From: Microbacterium marinilacus
Lineage (GTDB): Bacteria > Actinomycetota > Actinomycetes > Actinomycetales > Microbacteriaceae
DNA: 64,000 nucleotides
Direction: 5' to 3'
Assembly: GCF_019753765.1 (NCBI RefSeq)
Contig: NZ_JAIJZW010000002.1
Coordinates: 346,382-410,381 of the forward strand
The notes under the pieces are model-generated. The model saw only the letters and a program-made list of their open reading frames with translations, did not search any database and was not told where the DNA came from. Below are positions 7,376 to 15,762 of this stretch, in pieces (within the stretch, counting starts at the first letter, position 1; every line of letters begins with the position of its first letter). A program made the position numbers and the translations under genes.

Positions 7376-7421
7376 GGTGTCGCTCCTAGGTGTCGGCGCC
7401 CCGGCGGGACGCGGTGAGTGC

Positions 7422-7480
7422 GGCCCCGGACGGGGACGGATGATGGCCCCTTCGGGGCGGATGAGGGCCCCGATCGGGGC
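7422..7480. repeat. Three tandem GGCCCC-GGGGC inverted repeats
   Basis: Three short inverted repeats follow one another at 7422-7435, 7445-7458 and 7466-7480, each pairing GGCCCC with GGGG(C) across a 2-4-nt loop. The second and third sit in imperfect direct repeats that begin GGATGA. Starts are spaced 21-23 bp, about two helical turns. They lie 47-105 bp upstream of the minus-strand gene starting at 7375. Confidence 0.55.
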
Positions 7481-7674
7481 GACGGAGCGCGGCGGGACGC
7501 GCGCCCGTGACGTGCGGGACGGGTCGGACCGAGCGGACGAGGTCGCGGCTCAGACGCGGTGCAGGGGCTCGTACGAGCCGGCCGCCGACACGATCGCCGT
7601 CCGCGTCGTCAGTGGCGACGAGTCGCGCTCACTGCTCGCTCGTGACGAGAGAGGGGAAGCGTGGCCGTCCGATG

Positions 7675-7782
7675 TCAGCCGAGGACTCGGGACGAGCGGA
7701 TCGCGCGACGATCCGCTCCCCGTGCCGCGCGAGCGGGGACGGGCGTCGTGCCGCAGAACGGGTTCACTGGCGTGGTGATCAT
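7675..7782 (-). CDS. Putative 35-residue small ORF
   Basis: The start is supported by a near-ideal ribosome binding site: AGGAGGGCGCC immediately precedes the ATG at 7782. The peptide begins MITTPVNPFCGTTP and ends in an Arg-rich segment. The latter is encoded by a perfect 10-bp hairpin (7694-7718), so the ORF may be a leader peptide with an attenuator-like structure, or a short gene broken by a frameshift. No homolog is recognised. Confidence 0.35.
   Translation of the reverse strand: MITTPVNPFCGTTPVPARAARGADRRAIRSSRVLG
7694..7718. terminator. Perfect 10-bp hairpin
   Basis: GAGCGGATCG (7694-7703) and CGATCCGCTC (7709-7718) pair perfectly around a 5-nt loop, inside the distal part of the 35-codon ORF on the minus strand. 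It could act as an attenuator or terminator for a transcript started upstream of 7782. Confidence 0.45.
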
Positions 7783-7980
7783 GGCGCCCTCCTCTCAGGC
7801 TCGTGGGCTTGCGGAGGACGACACTATCCGCGCCACTCAGCCCACGTCAAGCCGATTCTCAGGATCCGTCCCGCTTCGTGTGCGCGTCGCGCGGCCCGCG
7901 GCGGGCCGTCCGGTAGCGTGAATCCCGGCGTTTTCCCGCGATCTGACGGGAAAAGACGGTTCGAGGAGAGGGAGGCGCGA

Positions 7981-10900
7981 ATGCACCTGAAGAGCGTGAC
8001 GCTCAAGGGCTTCAAGTCGTTCGCGCAGCCGACCACGTTCGCGCTGGAACCGGGCGTGACCGCGATCGTCGGTCCCAACGGATCCGGCAAGTCCAACGTC
8101 GTCGACGCGCTCGCGTGGGTGATGGGGGAGCAGGGGGCCAAGACCCTGCGCGGCGGGAAGATGGAGGACGTCATCTTCGCCGGTACCTCGACGCGAGGGC
8201 CGCTCGGCCGCGCCGAGGTGCAGCTCACCATCGACAACGCCGACGGTGCCCTGCCCATCGAGTACAGCGAGGTGACGATCAGTCGCACGCTGTTCCGCAA
8301 CGGCTCCAGCGAGTACGCCATCAACGGCGAGTCGTGCCGACTGCTCGACGTGCAGGAGCTGCTGAGCGACTCGGGTCTGGGGCGCGAGATGCACGTGATC
8401 GTCGGGCAGGGGCGGCTCGACGCCGTGCTGCAGGCGACCCCGGAGGACCGGCGCGGGTTCATCGAGGAGGCGGCGGGCATCCTGAAGCACCGGCGCCGCA
8501 AGGAGAAGACCCTCCGAAAGCTCGAGGCGATGGAGCAGAACCTGACCCGCCTCAGCGACCTGGCCGGCGAGATCCGGCGTCAGCTCAAGCCGCTCGGCAA
8601 GCAGGCCGAGATCGCCCGCGAGGCGCAGACCATCGCGGCGATCGTGCGCGACGCCAAGGCCCGGCTGCTCGCCGACGAGGTCGTGCAGCTGCGCGCGGCG
8701 CTCGCCGACCACGCCCGCAGCGAGCATGAGCGCCACACCGAGCGCCTGGTGCTGCAGGAGCAGGTCGACGGCGTGCGGGCGCGCATCGCTCAGCTCGAGC
8801 GCGAGCAGAACGCCGAGGCCGTCGACGAGGCACGGCGCGTGGCCTTCGCGCTCGAGCAGGTTCAGGAGCGCCTGCGCGGCCTGTACACCCTGGCGAACCA
8901 GCGCCTCGCGCTGCTCGGTGCAGACGACGATCCCGATGCCGTCGCGATCACCGTCACACAGGCGGCGATCGACGAGGCCCGTGCGGAGATCACCGAGATC
9001 TCGGACGGTCTGGGCGCCGCCCAGGACGCCGTGCAGGAGGCGGCACGCGCCCTCGTGCGTGCCCGCGGGGAGCTCGACGCCCTCGATGCCGACATCGCGG
9101 AGCAGAGCGCGCTGGTCTCTGAGCACGATATGAGGCTGACGGCTCTTGGCGGATCCGCGGAGGCCGCGCAGTCGGCGCTCGCGGCGGTCCGCGGAGGCGT
9201 GCTGAGGCAGCAGAACGCGCTCGACGCCGCCAACCAGCGCCGCATCGAGGCCTCCGAGGAACTCGAGCAGATCGACCCCGCCACGACCGTCGAGGGGTCG
9301 GCGGCCGAGCACCAGGCGGCGTACGAGGCGGCGCAGCGCGAGACGAACGAGGCCGAGTCGGAGCTGGAGCGCATCCGCGAGGCGCACCGCGCCGCGGAGC
9401 GCGAGGCCGACGCGCTGACCGCGAAGGTCGCGGCCCTGTCGAGCGCGCTCGACGTGCAGAACGGCGCGGCCGCGCTCATCGCACGCGGGGGCGAGGGCGT
9501 ACGGGGGCTCGTCGGCGACGAGGTGCACGTGGAGGCGGGATACGAGGCGGCCATCGCCGCCGTGCTGGGCCCCTTGGCAGAGGGCGTGCTGGTGGAGACC
9601 CGCGCCGCGGCGTACGCCGTCGCGCAGGCCGCGCCGGAGTTCGGCGTCGTCGACATCGTGATCGCGGACTCCCACGGGGCGTCGCCGTCTACTCCCGTGG
9701 TCCCGGGCGTCGTGGCCGCGAGCGACGTGGTCCGAGCGCCCGAAGGGGTGCTGCGCATCCTCGGGCATGTCGCCGTCGCCGACGATCTCGAGGCCGCCCG
9801 CGCCGCGTTCGACGCCGCGGAAGCCGGCGCGAGCGAGCGACTGACCATCGTGACCCGGTCGGGCGAGGTGTGCACGGCGCAGACGCTGCGCGCCGGCACC
9901 GGCGAGCGGTCGCGGCTCGAGCTGCAGGCGGAGCGGGACACCGCGGCGAGCCGTCTCGACGAGGTGCGCGTGCAGGTCGACGACCTGTCCATCCAGCGCG
10001 CAGAGGCCACGGAGCGCCTCCAGACCTCGCGCCGGCTCGCGAAGGAGGCGCTGCAGGAGCTGCGCGAGCACGACGCCCAGCTGGCGCAGCACGCGGAGCG
10101 GCTCAACAAGGCGACCGTCCGCCACGAGGCGGCCGTCGCCGAGTGCGACAGGCTCGAGGCCGGGCTCGCCCAGGCTCAGGGCGCCGTCGCCGACGCCGAG
10201 GCCAAGGCGAGGGCCGCCTCGGACGAGCTGAACTCCGCGCTCGAGGCCCCACGGCCCATGCTCGATGCCTCCGCGCGCGACGGCTACCTCGCGGCTCTCG
10301 AGGAGGCCCGCGAGGAGGAGATGCGGTCGCGCCTCGAGGTCGAGACCCTCCGCGAGAGGGTGCGCGCCGCCGAGGCTCGGGCAGCGAGCCTCGAACGGCA
10401 GCGAGAGCGCGAGAGGGAGGCCGCCGCGGCGGCGGCACGGCGGGCCGTGATCCGCCGTGCCCAGCGAGAGGTCGCCGAGGGGGTCGCGGCCGAGCTGCCG
10501 CATCTGCTCGACTCCGTGGATCGGTCCGTCACCGAGGCGCGGGTCGCGCTGGCGGAGGCGGAGGGGGCTCGCGCGACCGTCACGAGCGAACTGCGCGAGC
10601 TGCGCGGTCAGGAGGCGGGCCTGCGCGAGCGCCTCGCCGGTCTGACCGAGAGCGTGCACGGCCTGGAGCTGCAGATCCACGAGAAGAAGCTGCACGTCTC
10701 GAGCCTGCTGGAGCGTGTCTCCAGCGAGCTTGGTCTCGGCGAGCAGATCCTCGTCTCGGAATATGGACCGGATCAGCCCGTTCCTCGGGATACGGCCGAC
10801 ATCCGACCCGTCGCGGACCTCGTCGAAGGGGTCGAGCGTGACGAGCATGCCGACGAGGGAATGCCTGCGACGATCCCCTTCGATCGGAGGATGCAGGAGC

Positions 10901-11544
10901 GACGCCTGCGCGACGCCGAGCGCAAGCTGGGTCAGCTCGGACGGGTCAACCCGCTGGCGCTCGAAGAGTTCGCGGCCCTCGAACAGCGCCACAAGTTCCT
11001 GACGGAGCAGCTCGACGACCTGGTCGCGACCCGCAAGGACCTGATGACGATCATCGCCGATCTCGACGAGCGCATGCAGACGATCTTCGAGGCCGCGTTC
11101 GAGGACACCCGGGTCGCGTTCACCGAGGTCTTCCCGATCCTCTTCCCCGGCGGCACGGGGTCGATCGCCCTGACGAACCCGAACGACCTGCTCACCACGG
11201 GCATCGAGGTGTCGGTCAGGCCCGTGGGCAAGAAGATCGAGCGGCTCTCGCTGCTGTCCGGCGGTGAGCGCTCGCTGGCCGCCGTGGCGTTCCTGACGGC
11301 GATCTTCAAGGCGCGCCCGAGCCCGTTCTACATCCTCGACGAGGTCGAGGCCGCGCTCGACGACGCGAACCTGGGCCGCCTCCTCGGGGTGTTCGAGCAG
11401 CTGCGCGAGTCGAGCCAGCTCATCGTCATCACGCACCAGAAGCGCACCATGGAGATCGCCGACGCGCTCTACGGCGTCTCGATGCGACAGGACGGCGTCT
11501 CGGCGGTGGTGGGGCAGCGCATCTCCGAGCGCGCGGCCTCGTGA
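7981..11544 (+). CDS. smc: Chromosome segregation ATPase SMC
   Basis: SMC is the core of the bacterial condensin complex (with ScpA/ScpB), which compacts and separates sister chromosomes. The 1187-residue protein has the full layout: N-terminal Walker A GPNGSGKSN (residues 31-39), long coiled coils, a hinge domain around residues 500-640 (GVRGLVGDEVHVEAGYEAAI), the C-terminal ABC signature LLSGGERSL (about 1091-1099) and Walker B FYILDEVEAALDD (about 1116-1128). The start MHLKSVTLKGFKSF is typical, and the ATG follows GAGGAGAGGGAGG. The stop overlaps the GTG of the methyltransferase gene (GTGA), so the two are coupled. Confidence 0.98.
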   Translation: MHLKSVTLKGFKSFAQPTTFALEPGVTAIVGPNGSGKSNVVDALAWVMGEQGAKTLRGGKMEDVIFAGTSTRGPLGRAEVQLTIDNADGALPIEYSEVTISRTLFRNGSSEYAINGESCRLLDVQELLSDSGLGREMHVIVGQGRLDAVLQATPEDRRGFIEEAAGILKHRRRKEKTLRKLEAMEQNLTRLSDLAGEIRRQLKPLGKQAEIAREAQTIAAIVRDAKARLLADEVVQLRAALADHARSEHERHTERLVLQEQVDGVRARIAQLEREQNAEAVDEARRVAFALEQVQERLRGLYTLANQRLALLGADDDPDAVAITVTQAAIDEARAEITEISDGLGAAQDAVQEAARALVRARGELDALDADIAEQSALVSEHDMRLTALGGSAEAAQSALAAVRGGVLRQQNALDAANQRRIEASEELEQIDPATTVEGSAAEHQAAYEAAQRETNEAESELERIREAHRAAEREADALTAKVAALSSALDVQNGAAALIARGGEGVRGLVGDEVHVEAGYEAAIAAVLGPLAEGVLVETRAAAYAVAQAAPEFGVVDIVIADSHGASPSTPVVPGVVAASDVVRAPEGVLRILGHVAVADDLEAARAAFDAAEAGASERLTIVTRSGEVCTAQTLRAGTGERSRLELQAERDTAASRLDEVRVQVDDLSIQRAEATERLQTSRRLAKEALQELREHDAQLAQHAERLNKATVRHEAAVAECDRLEAGLAQAQGAVADAEAKARAASDELNSALEAPRPMLDASARDGYLAALEEAREEEMRSRLEVETLRERVRAAEARAASLERQREREREAAAAAARRAVIRRAQREVAEGVAAELPHLLDSVDRSVTEARVALAEAEGARATVTSELRELRGQEAGLRERLAGLTESVHGLELQIHEKKLHVSSLLERVSSELGLGEQILVSEYGPDQPVPRDTADIRPVADLVEGVERDEHADEGMPATIPFDRRMQERRLRDAERKLGQLGRVNPLALEEFAALEQRHKFLTEQLDDLVATRKDLMTIIADLDERMQTIFEAAFEDTRVAFTEVFPILFPGGTGSIALTNPNDLLTTGIEVSVRPVGKKIERLSLLSGGERSLAAVAFLTAIFKARPSPFYILDEVEAALDDANLGRLLGVFEQLRESSQLIVITHQKRTMEIADALYGVSMRQDGVSAVVGQRISERAAS

Positions 11545-12656
11545 GCCTCGCGGTCGAGGCCTTCGATGCGATCGCGCCGCGGCTGCGCCGATGGCCCGAC
11601 GTCGAGGCGCACGACCTGGTCGCGGCCGACGCGAGCGATCGGCTCATCCTGAGCGAGGCGGGCGAGATCGGCGGCGAGGTCGCGGTGATCGGCGACCGCT
11701 ACGGCGCGCTCGCGCTGTCGCTGCTGACGGCGGATCCCGGCATCCGGATCCGGATCCATCAGGACGCCCTCACGGGGGAGCGGTCGCTCGCAGCGAACGC
11801 CGAGGCGCTCGGCATCCCGTTGGACCGCGTGACGTGGCATGACCTCGATTCGTCGCTCGTGGCCGGGGCTCCGCTCGTGCTGCTGCAGCTGCCGCGGTCG
11901 CTCGATGCGCTGGACGAGATCGCCGGCGTCGTCGCGACCGCGCCGGACGTGCGGATCGTCGCGGGCGGGCGCATCAAGCACATGACGCTCGGCATGAACG
12001 ACGTGCTGGCGCGTCACTTCTCGGAGGTGCGCGCGAGCCGCGCCGTGAGCAAGTCGCGCGTGCTGCGCGCAAGCGGGCCCATGACGTGCCGCGGCGACGC
12101 GTGGCCACGGGCTCAGGAGCATCCGGACCTCGGCATCACGGTGCGCGCGCACGGCGCGGCGTTCGCGGGCACGTCGGTCGACATCGGCACGCGGTTCCTG
12201 CTGGACTTCCTGCCGGACATGCGTGCGGCCGACACGGCGATCGAGCTCGCCTGCGGCACGGGCGTGCTCGCGACCACGCTCGCGAGGCTGCGCCCGGGCG
12301 CGCGGACCATCGCGACGGACCAGTCCTCCGCGGCCGTCTCGTCCGCTCGCGCGACAGCCGCCGCGAACGGCGTCGAGATCGAGGTCGTCCGCGACGACGG
12401 GCTCGGCGCGCAGCCGGACGCGTCCGCCGACCTCGTCCTGTTGAACCCGCCGTTCCACTCGGGCGCCGCGGTGACCGATGCGATCGCTCCGCGGTTGTTC
12501 GCGGACGCCGCGCGCGTGCTGCGCCCCGGCGGCGAGCTCTGGTGCGTCTTCAACTCCCACCTCGGCTACCGCCCGGTCCTCGAGCGCACGGTCGGGCCGA
12601 CCCGCCAGGCCGGTCGCAACGCGAAGTTCACCGTGACGGCGAGCGTCCGGCGCTGA
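11541..12656 (+). CDS. RsmC/RlmG-like rRNA guanine N2-methyltransferase
   Basis: The 371-residue class I SAM-dependent methyltransferase has two Rossmann-like halves. The N-terminal half (residues ~1-185) is degenerate, with no SAM motif. The C-terminal half has the SAM-binding AIELACGTGVLATTLAR, then the catalytic motif IV LVLLNPPFHSG. This duplicated layout and the NPPF motif match 16S rRNA (G1207) or 23S rRNA (G1835) methyltransferases; the target base cannot be decided from the sequence. The GTG start overlaps the smc stop by 4 bp. The 3' end overlaps the convergent VOC gene by 29 bp. Confidence 0.82.
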   Translation: MSLAVEAFDAIAPRLRRWPDVEAHDLVAADASDRLILSEAGEIGGEVAVIGDRYGALALSLLTADPGIRIRIHQDALTGERSLAANAEALGIPLDRVTWHDLDSSLVAGAPLVLLQLPRSLDALDEIAGVVATAPDVRIVAGGRIKHMTLGMNDVLARHFSEVRASRAVSKSRVLRASGPMTCRGDAWPRAQEHPDLGITVRAHGAAFAGTSVDIGTRFLLDFLPDMRAADTAIELACGTGVLATTLARLRPGARTIATDQSSAAVSSARATAAANGVEIEVVRDDGLGAQPDASADLVLLNPPFHSGAAVTDAIAPRLFADAARVLRPGGELWCVFNSHLGYRPVLERTVGPTRQAGRNAKFTVTASVRR

Positions 12657-13107
12657 GACTGATCGGGCGCTCGGCCGTCGGAGACAGCGGGCGCCGCCCC
12701 AGTGACATCTGGAAGCGCAGCAGATATCCGTCCGGATCGGCGACGAGGAACTGCCGCACCCCCGCTTCTTCCGCGCCGATTCGGTACCACCTGGTCTCGG
12801 GCTCCATGAAGAGGGGGTGTCCCGCCTCGTGCAGCGCCAGGATGATCGGCTCGACGTCGGGGACGGAGATCTGGAAGTTCACGCCCCGCCCGAGCGGACG
12901 ATCGAGAGGCGCGGTGACCCAGTTCCTTCCGATGCCCTGCTGCTCGAGCATCACGTGCGCGGATCCCGATGAGATGTAGGCGAAGCCCTCGTCCTCGCGC
13001 TGGTAGTCGATCGAGAACCCGCAGAGGTCGCACCAGAACGCCATGCTCGCGCGCGTGTCGGTGACGAGAAGCTCAGGGACGAGTCCGGGATCCGCGGGTG
13101 AGGTCAT
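12628..13107 (-). CDS. VOC-family (glyoxalase/bleomycin-resistance fold) protein
   Basis: This 159-residue soluble protein has paired beta-alpha-beta-beta-beta units of the VOC superfamily: LVPELLVTDTRASMAFWCDLCGF at the start, GVNFQISVPDVEPIILALHEAG at the second repeat, and RQFLVADPDGYLLRFQ at the end. Glu residues at the usual metal sites are not all identifiable, so it may bind a ligand rather than catalyse. Bleomycin-resistance and glyoxalase proteins share this fold; the specific role is unknown. Its end overlaps the convergent methyltransferase gene by 29 bp. Confidence 0.8.
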   Translation of the reverse strand: MTSPADPGLVPELLVTDTRASMAFWCDLCGFSIDYQREDEGFAYISSGSAHVMLEQQGIGRNWVTAPLDRPLGRGVNFQISVPDVEPIILALHEAGHPLFMEPETRWYRIGAEEAGVRQFLVADPDGYLLRFQMSLGRRPLSPTAERPISLSAGRSPSR

Positions 13108-13149
13108 GGCTTCATCGTGTCAGCCGTACGAGCGGCCGATCGCCCGGAG

Positions 13150-14349
13150 TCAGCCGGCGAGCACGTCGGCGTAGAGCGCCCGGGTGCGATCGGCGATCGC
13201 GAGCCACGAGAACTCGTCCTCGGCCCGGCGCCTGCCGGCCTCGCCGAGCGCGCGGGCGCGATCCGGCTCCGCCACCATCTCGATGAGCGCGGCCGCGAGG
13301 TCGGCGACGAAGCGGTCGGGATCGGTCGGGGTGCCGGTGCCGTCGTCGAGCTGGTCGAGCGGCACGATGGCACCGGTCGTCCCGTGCGCCACCACCTCCG
13401 GGATGCCGCCGGTGCCCGTCCCGACCACGGGCGCGCCGCACGCCATGGCCTCGAGGTTCACGATCCCCAGCGGCTCGTAGACCGACGGGCAGACGAACGT
13501 CGTCGCCGCGCTCAGCACCGCGCAGAGCTCATGGCGGGGCAGATGACGGTCGATCCAGACGACGCCGTCGCGCGTCTGGCGGAGCTCCGCGACCAGAGCC
13601 TCGACCTCCGCCAGGATCTCCGGGGTGTCGGGCGCGCCCGCGCACAGCACCAGCTGCACGTCGGGCGGCAGCAGGCGGGCCGCGCGCAGCAGATACGGCA
13701 GGCCCTTCTGACGGGTGATGCGACCGACGAAGACGACCGACGGGCGATCCGGGTCGACGCCGAGGGAGCGCACCGCGTCCGGCGCGTGCACGGGGCGCCA
13801 GGCGTCCAGGTCGATGCCGTTGTAGACGACCTGCACCCGCTCCGGGTCGAGGTCGGGGTAGACGCGCAGCAGGTCTCGTCGCATCCCCTCGCTCACGGCG
13901 ACGACCGCGTCGGCCGCGCCGAGGGACTCGCGCTCGATCCAGCTCGACAGGCGATAGCCGCCGCCGAGCTGCTCGGCCTTCCACGGCCGCAGCGGCTCGA
14001 GGCTGTGCGCGGTCGCGACGTGCGGGATGCCGTGCAGCAGCTTCGCGACGTGGCCGGCGAGGTTCGCGTACCAGGTGTGCGAGTGCACCAGATCGGCGCC
14101 CGCGGCGTCCCTCGCGATCTCGAGGTCGACGCCCATGGTCTGCAGCGCGCCGTTGGCGTCGCCGAGGCCCGCGGGCACGTCGTACGCGAACGTCCCGGGC
14201 TCGTCGCGCGCGGCGCCGAAGCAGCGCACGACGACGTCGATCGCCTGCTCGCCGGAACGGCGGAGCGCCTTCACCAGCTCGGCGGCATGGACCCCGGCAC
14301 CGCCGTAGACGTCCGGTGGATACTCCCGGGTGAGCAGGTCGACGCGCAT
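13150..14349 (-). CDS. glgA: Actinobacterial glycogen/maltose-1-P synthase (GT4)
   Basis: This 399-residue GT-B glycosyltransferase belongs to the actinobacterial GlgA/GlgM group, which uses ADP-glucose. Features are the N-terminal REYPPDVYGGAGVHAAEL (the acceptor/donor glycine loop), HSHTWYANLAGHVAKLLHGIP, HSLEPLRPWKAEQLGGGY, and the C-terminal donor-binding block FVCPSVYEPLGIVNLEAMAC, with the nucleotide-sugar Glu pair. It is shorter than the ~480-residue enterobacterial GlgA. By analogy to mycobacterial GlgM it may make maltose-1-phosphate rather than elongate glycogen directly; the sequence alone does not decide. It is divergent from glgC across a 75-bp gap with a palindrome. Confidence 0.9.
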   Translation of the reverse strand: MRVDLLTREYPPDVYGGAGVHAAELVKALRRSGEQAIDVVVRCFGAARDEPGTFAYDVPAGLGDANGALQTMGVDLEIARDAAGADLVHSHTWYANLAGHVAKLLHGIPHVATAHSLEPLRPWKAEQLGGGYRLSSWIERESLGAADAVVAVSEGMRRDLLRVYPDLDPERVQVVYNGIDLDAWRPVHAPDAVRSLGVDPDRPSVVFVGRITRQKGLPYLLRAARLLPPDVQLVLCAGAPDTPEILAEVEALVAELRQTRDGVVWIDRHLPRHELCAVLSAATTFVCPSVYEPLGIVNLEAMACGAPVVGTGTGGIPEVVAHGTTGAIVPLDQLDDGTGTPTDPDRFVADLAAALIEMVAEPDRARALGEAGRRRAEDEFSWLAIADRTRALYADVLAG

Positions 14350-14380
14350 GGTGTCAACTTAGTGCGGCGAGGGCGTCGGT

Positions 14381-14392
14381 GACACTAGTGTC
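14381..14392. promoter_or_regulatory. Palindrome between divergent glgA and glgC
   Basis: GACACTAGTGTC is a perfect 12-bp palindrome in the 75-bp gap, 33 bp upstream of the glgC ATG, flanked by GGT on one side and ACC further out on the other. A related GTGTCAACTTAGTG lies at 14351-14364 beside the glgA start. It could be a shared operator; no dedicated regulator gene is adjacent. Confidence 0.45.
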
Positions 14393-14424
14393 GGCACCAG
14401 GTCCACGGAAGGGCGAGGTGGCGC

Positions 14425-15672
14425 ATGGCCGCGACGAAGAAGGTCCTCGGCATCGTCCTCGCGGGCGGCGAGGGAAAACGGCTGATGCCCCTCACCCTCG
14501 ATCGCGCGAAGCCCGCGGTGCCCTTCGGCGGACACTACCGCCTGATCGACTTCGCGCTGTCGAACCTGATGAACTCCGGCCTGCGACAGGTGGTCGTGCT
14601 GACCCAGTACAAGTCGCACAGCCTGGATCGGCACATCTCGACGCTGTGGCGGATGAGCGGGATGTTCAACTCGTACGTCACGTCGGTGCCGGCGCAGCAG
14701 CGTCTGGGCAAGCGGTGGTACCTGGGATCCGCCGACGCGATCCTGCAGAGCCTGAACCTCGTCTACGACGAGAGGCCCGACTACATCGTGGTCGTCGGCG
14801 CCGACCACGTCTATCGCATGGACTTCGAGCAGATGATCGACGCGCACATCGCGTCCGGGGCGGAGGCGACCGTCGCCGCGATCCGACAGCCGATCTCGCT
14901 CGCCGACCAGTTCGGCGTCATCGACGTCGATCCGGACCGCCCCGCCGAGATCCGCGAGTTCCTCGAGAAGCCGGCGGATCCGCGCGGCCTGCCCGACTCT
15001 CCGGGGGAGGTGCTCGCGTCCATGGGCAACTACGTCTTCACCGCCGACGCGCTCGTCGAGGCCGTGCGGGCGGACGGTGAACGGGCCGACTCGAACCACG
15101 ACATGGGCGGCGACATCGTGCCCTACTTCGTCGAACGCGGCACGGCCGGCGTCTACGACATGAAGCACAACGAGGTGCCGGGCAGCACCGCCCGCGACCG
15201 GTACTACTGGCGCGATGTCGGCACGATCGAATCGTACTTCGACGCGCACCAGGACCTGATCTCGGTGCTGCCGATCTTCAACCTCTACAACGACGCGTGG
15301 CCGATCTTCAGCCGCCAGGACAACCTGCCGCCCGCGAAGTTCACCCGTGACGCACGCGGCACCCTGAGCACCGTGATCGACTCGATCGTCTCCCTCGGAT
15401 CGGTCATCTCGGGGGCGCACATCGAGCGCAGCGTGCTGGGCGCGCGGACGGTGGTGGAGTCGGGGGCCATGCTGAGCGACTCGATCGTGTTCGATCACAC
15501 GCGGATCGCCGCGGGCGCGACCGTGCGCCGCGCGATCGTCGACAAGAGCGTCACCGTGGAGACCGGCGCGACGATCGGCATCGATGCCGCGCTCGACCGC
15601 TCCCGCGGGTTCACGGTCACCGACACCGGGATCACGGTGGTCGGCAAAGGCGTGACCGTCACTCGGGACTGA
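14425..15672 (+). CDS. glgC: Glucose-1-phosphate adenylyltransferase
   Basis: This enzyme makes ADP-glucose from ATP and glucose-1-phosphate, the committing step of bacterial glycogen synthesis. The 415-residue protein has the nucleotidyltransferase start [17 protein letters not shown], the substrate loop [19 protein letters not shown], the Asp-containing [24 protein letters not shown], and a C-terminal left-handed beta-helix with hexapeptide-type repeats ([20 protein letters not shown]). Its length is typical. It is divergent from glgA, whose product uses ADP-glucose. Confidence 0.97.
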   Translation: MAATKKVLGIVLAGGEGKRLMPLTLDRAKPAVPFGGHYRLIDFALSNLMNSGLRQVVVLTQYKSHSLDRHISTLWRMSGMFNSYVTSVPAQQRLGKRWYLGSADAILQSLNLVYDERPDYIVVVGADHVYRMDFEQMIDAHIASGAEATVAAIRQPISLADQFGVIDVDPDRPAEIREFLEKPADPRGLPDSPGEVLASMGNYVFTADALVEAVRADGERADSNHDMGGDIVPYFVERGTAGVYDMKHNEVPGSTARDRYYWRDVGTIESYFDAHQDLISVLPIFNLYNDAWPIFSRQDNLPPAKFTRDARGTLSTVIDSIVSLGSVISGAHIERSVLGARTVVESGAMLSDSIVFDHTRIAAGATVRRAIVDKSVTVETGATIGIDAALDRSRGFTVTDTGITVVGKGVTVTRD

Positions 15673-15706
15673 GACGGCGCGGCCCCGACGCGAGGCGGCG
15701 CGGGCC

Positions 15707-15747
15707 TGCGTCCGAGGCCGCCCGCGTCCGTGGCCGCCTGCGTCCGA
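15707..15747. repeat. 16-bp tandem repeat upstream of ftsY
   Basis: About 2.5 copies of a 16-bp unit, consensus YGCGTCCGWGGCCGCC, occur at 15707-15722, 15723-15738 and 15739-15747, in the 90-bp gap between glgC and ftsY. They end 15 bp before the ftsY ATG. They may be a simple slippage repeat or a protein-binding array. Confidence 0.5.
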
Positions 15748-15762
15748 AATAGAGTGGACACC

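Larger units (their letters stand above)
7376..7980. other. 605-bp region before smc: hairpins and one tiny ORF
   Basis: No standard-length gene is convincing here. The stretch holds three tandem GGCCCC/GGGGC inverted repeats (7422-7480), a 35-codon minus-strand ORF with a strong ribosome binding site (7675-7782), a 10-bp hairpin inside that ORF, and the smc promoter and leader up to the GAGGAGAGGGAGG ribosome binding site. The smc reading frame is open back to about 7507, but that sequence is not SMC-like. Confidence 0.6.

Noticed and set aside
7837-11436. A 1199-codon open frame on the minus strand opposite smc
   Set aside because: It is a GC-driven shadow: Arg/Leu/Gly-rich with no domain, while the plus strand encodes a textbook SMC protein.
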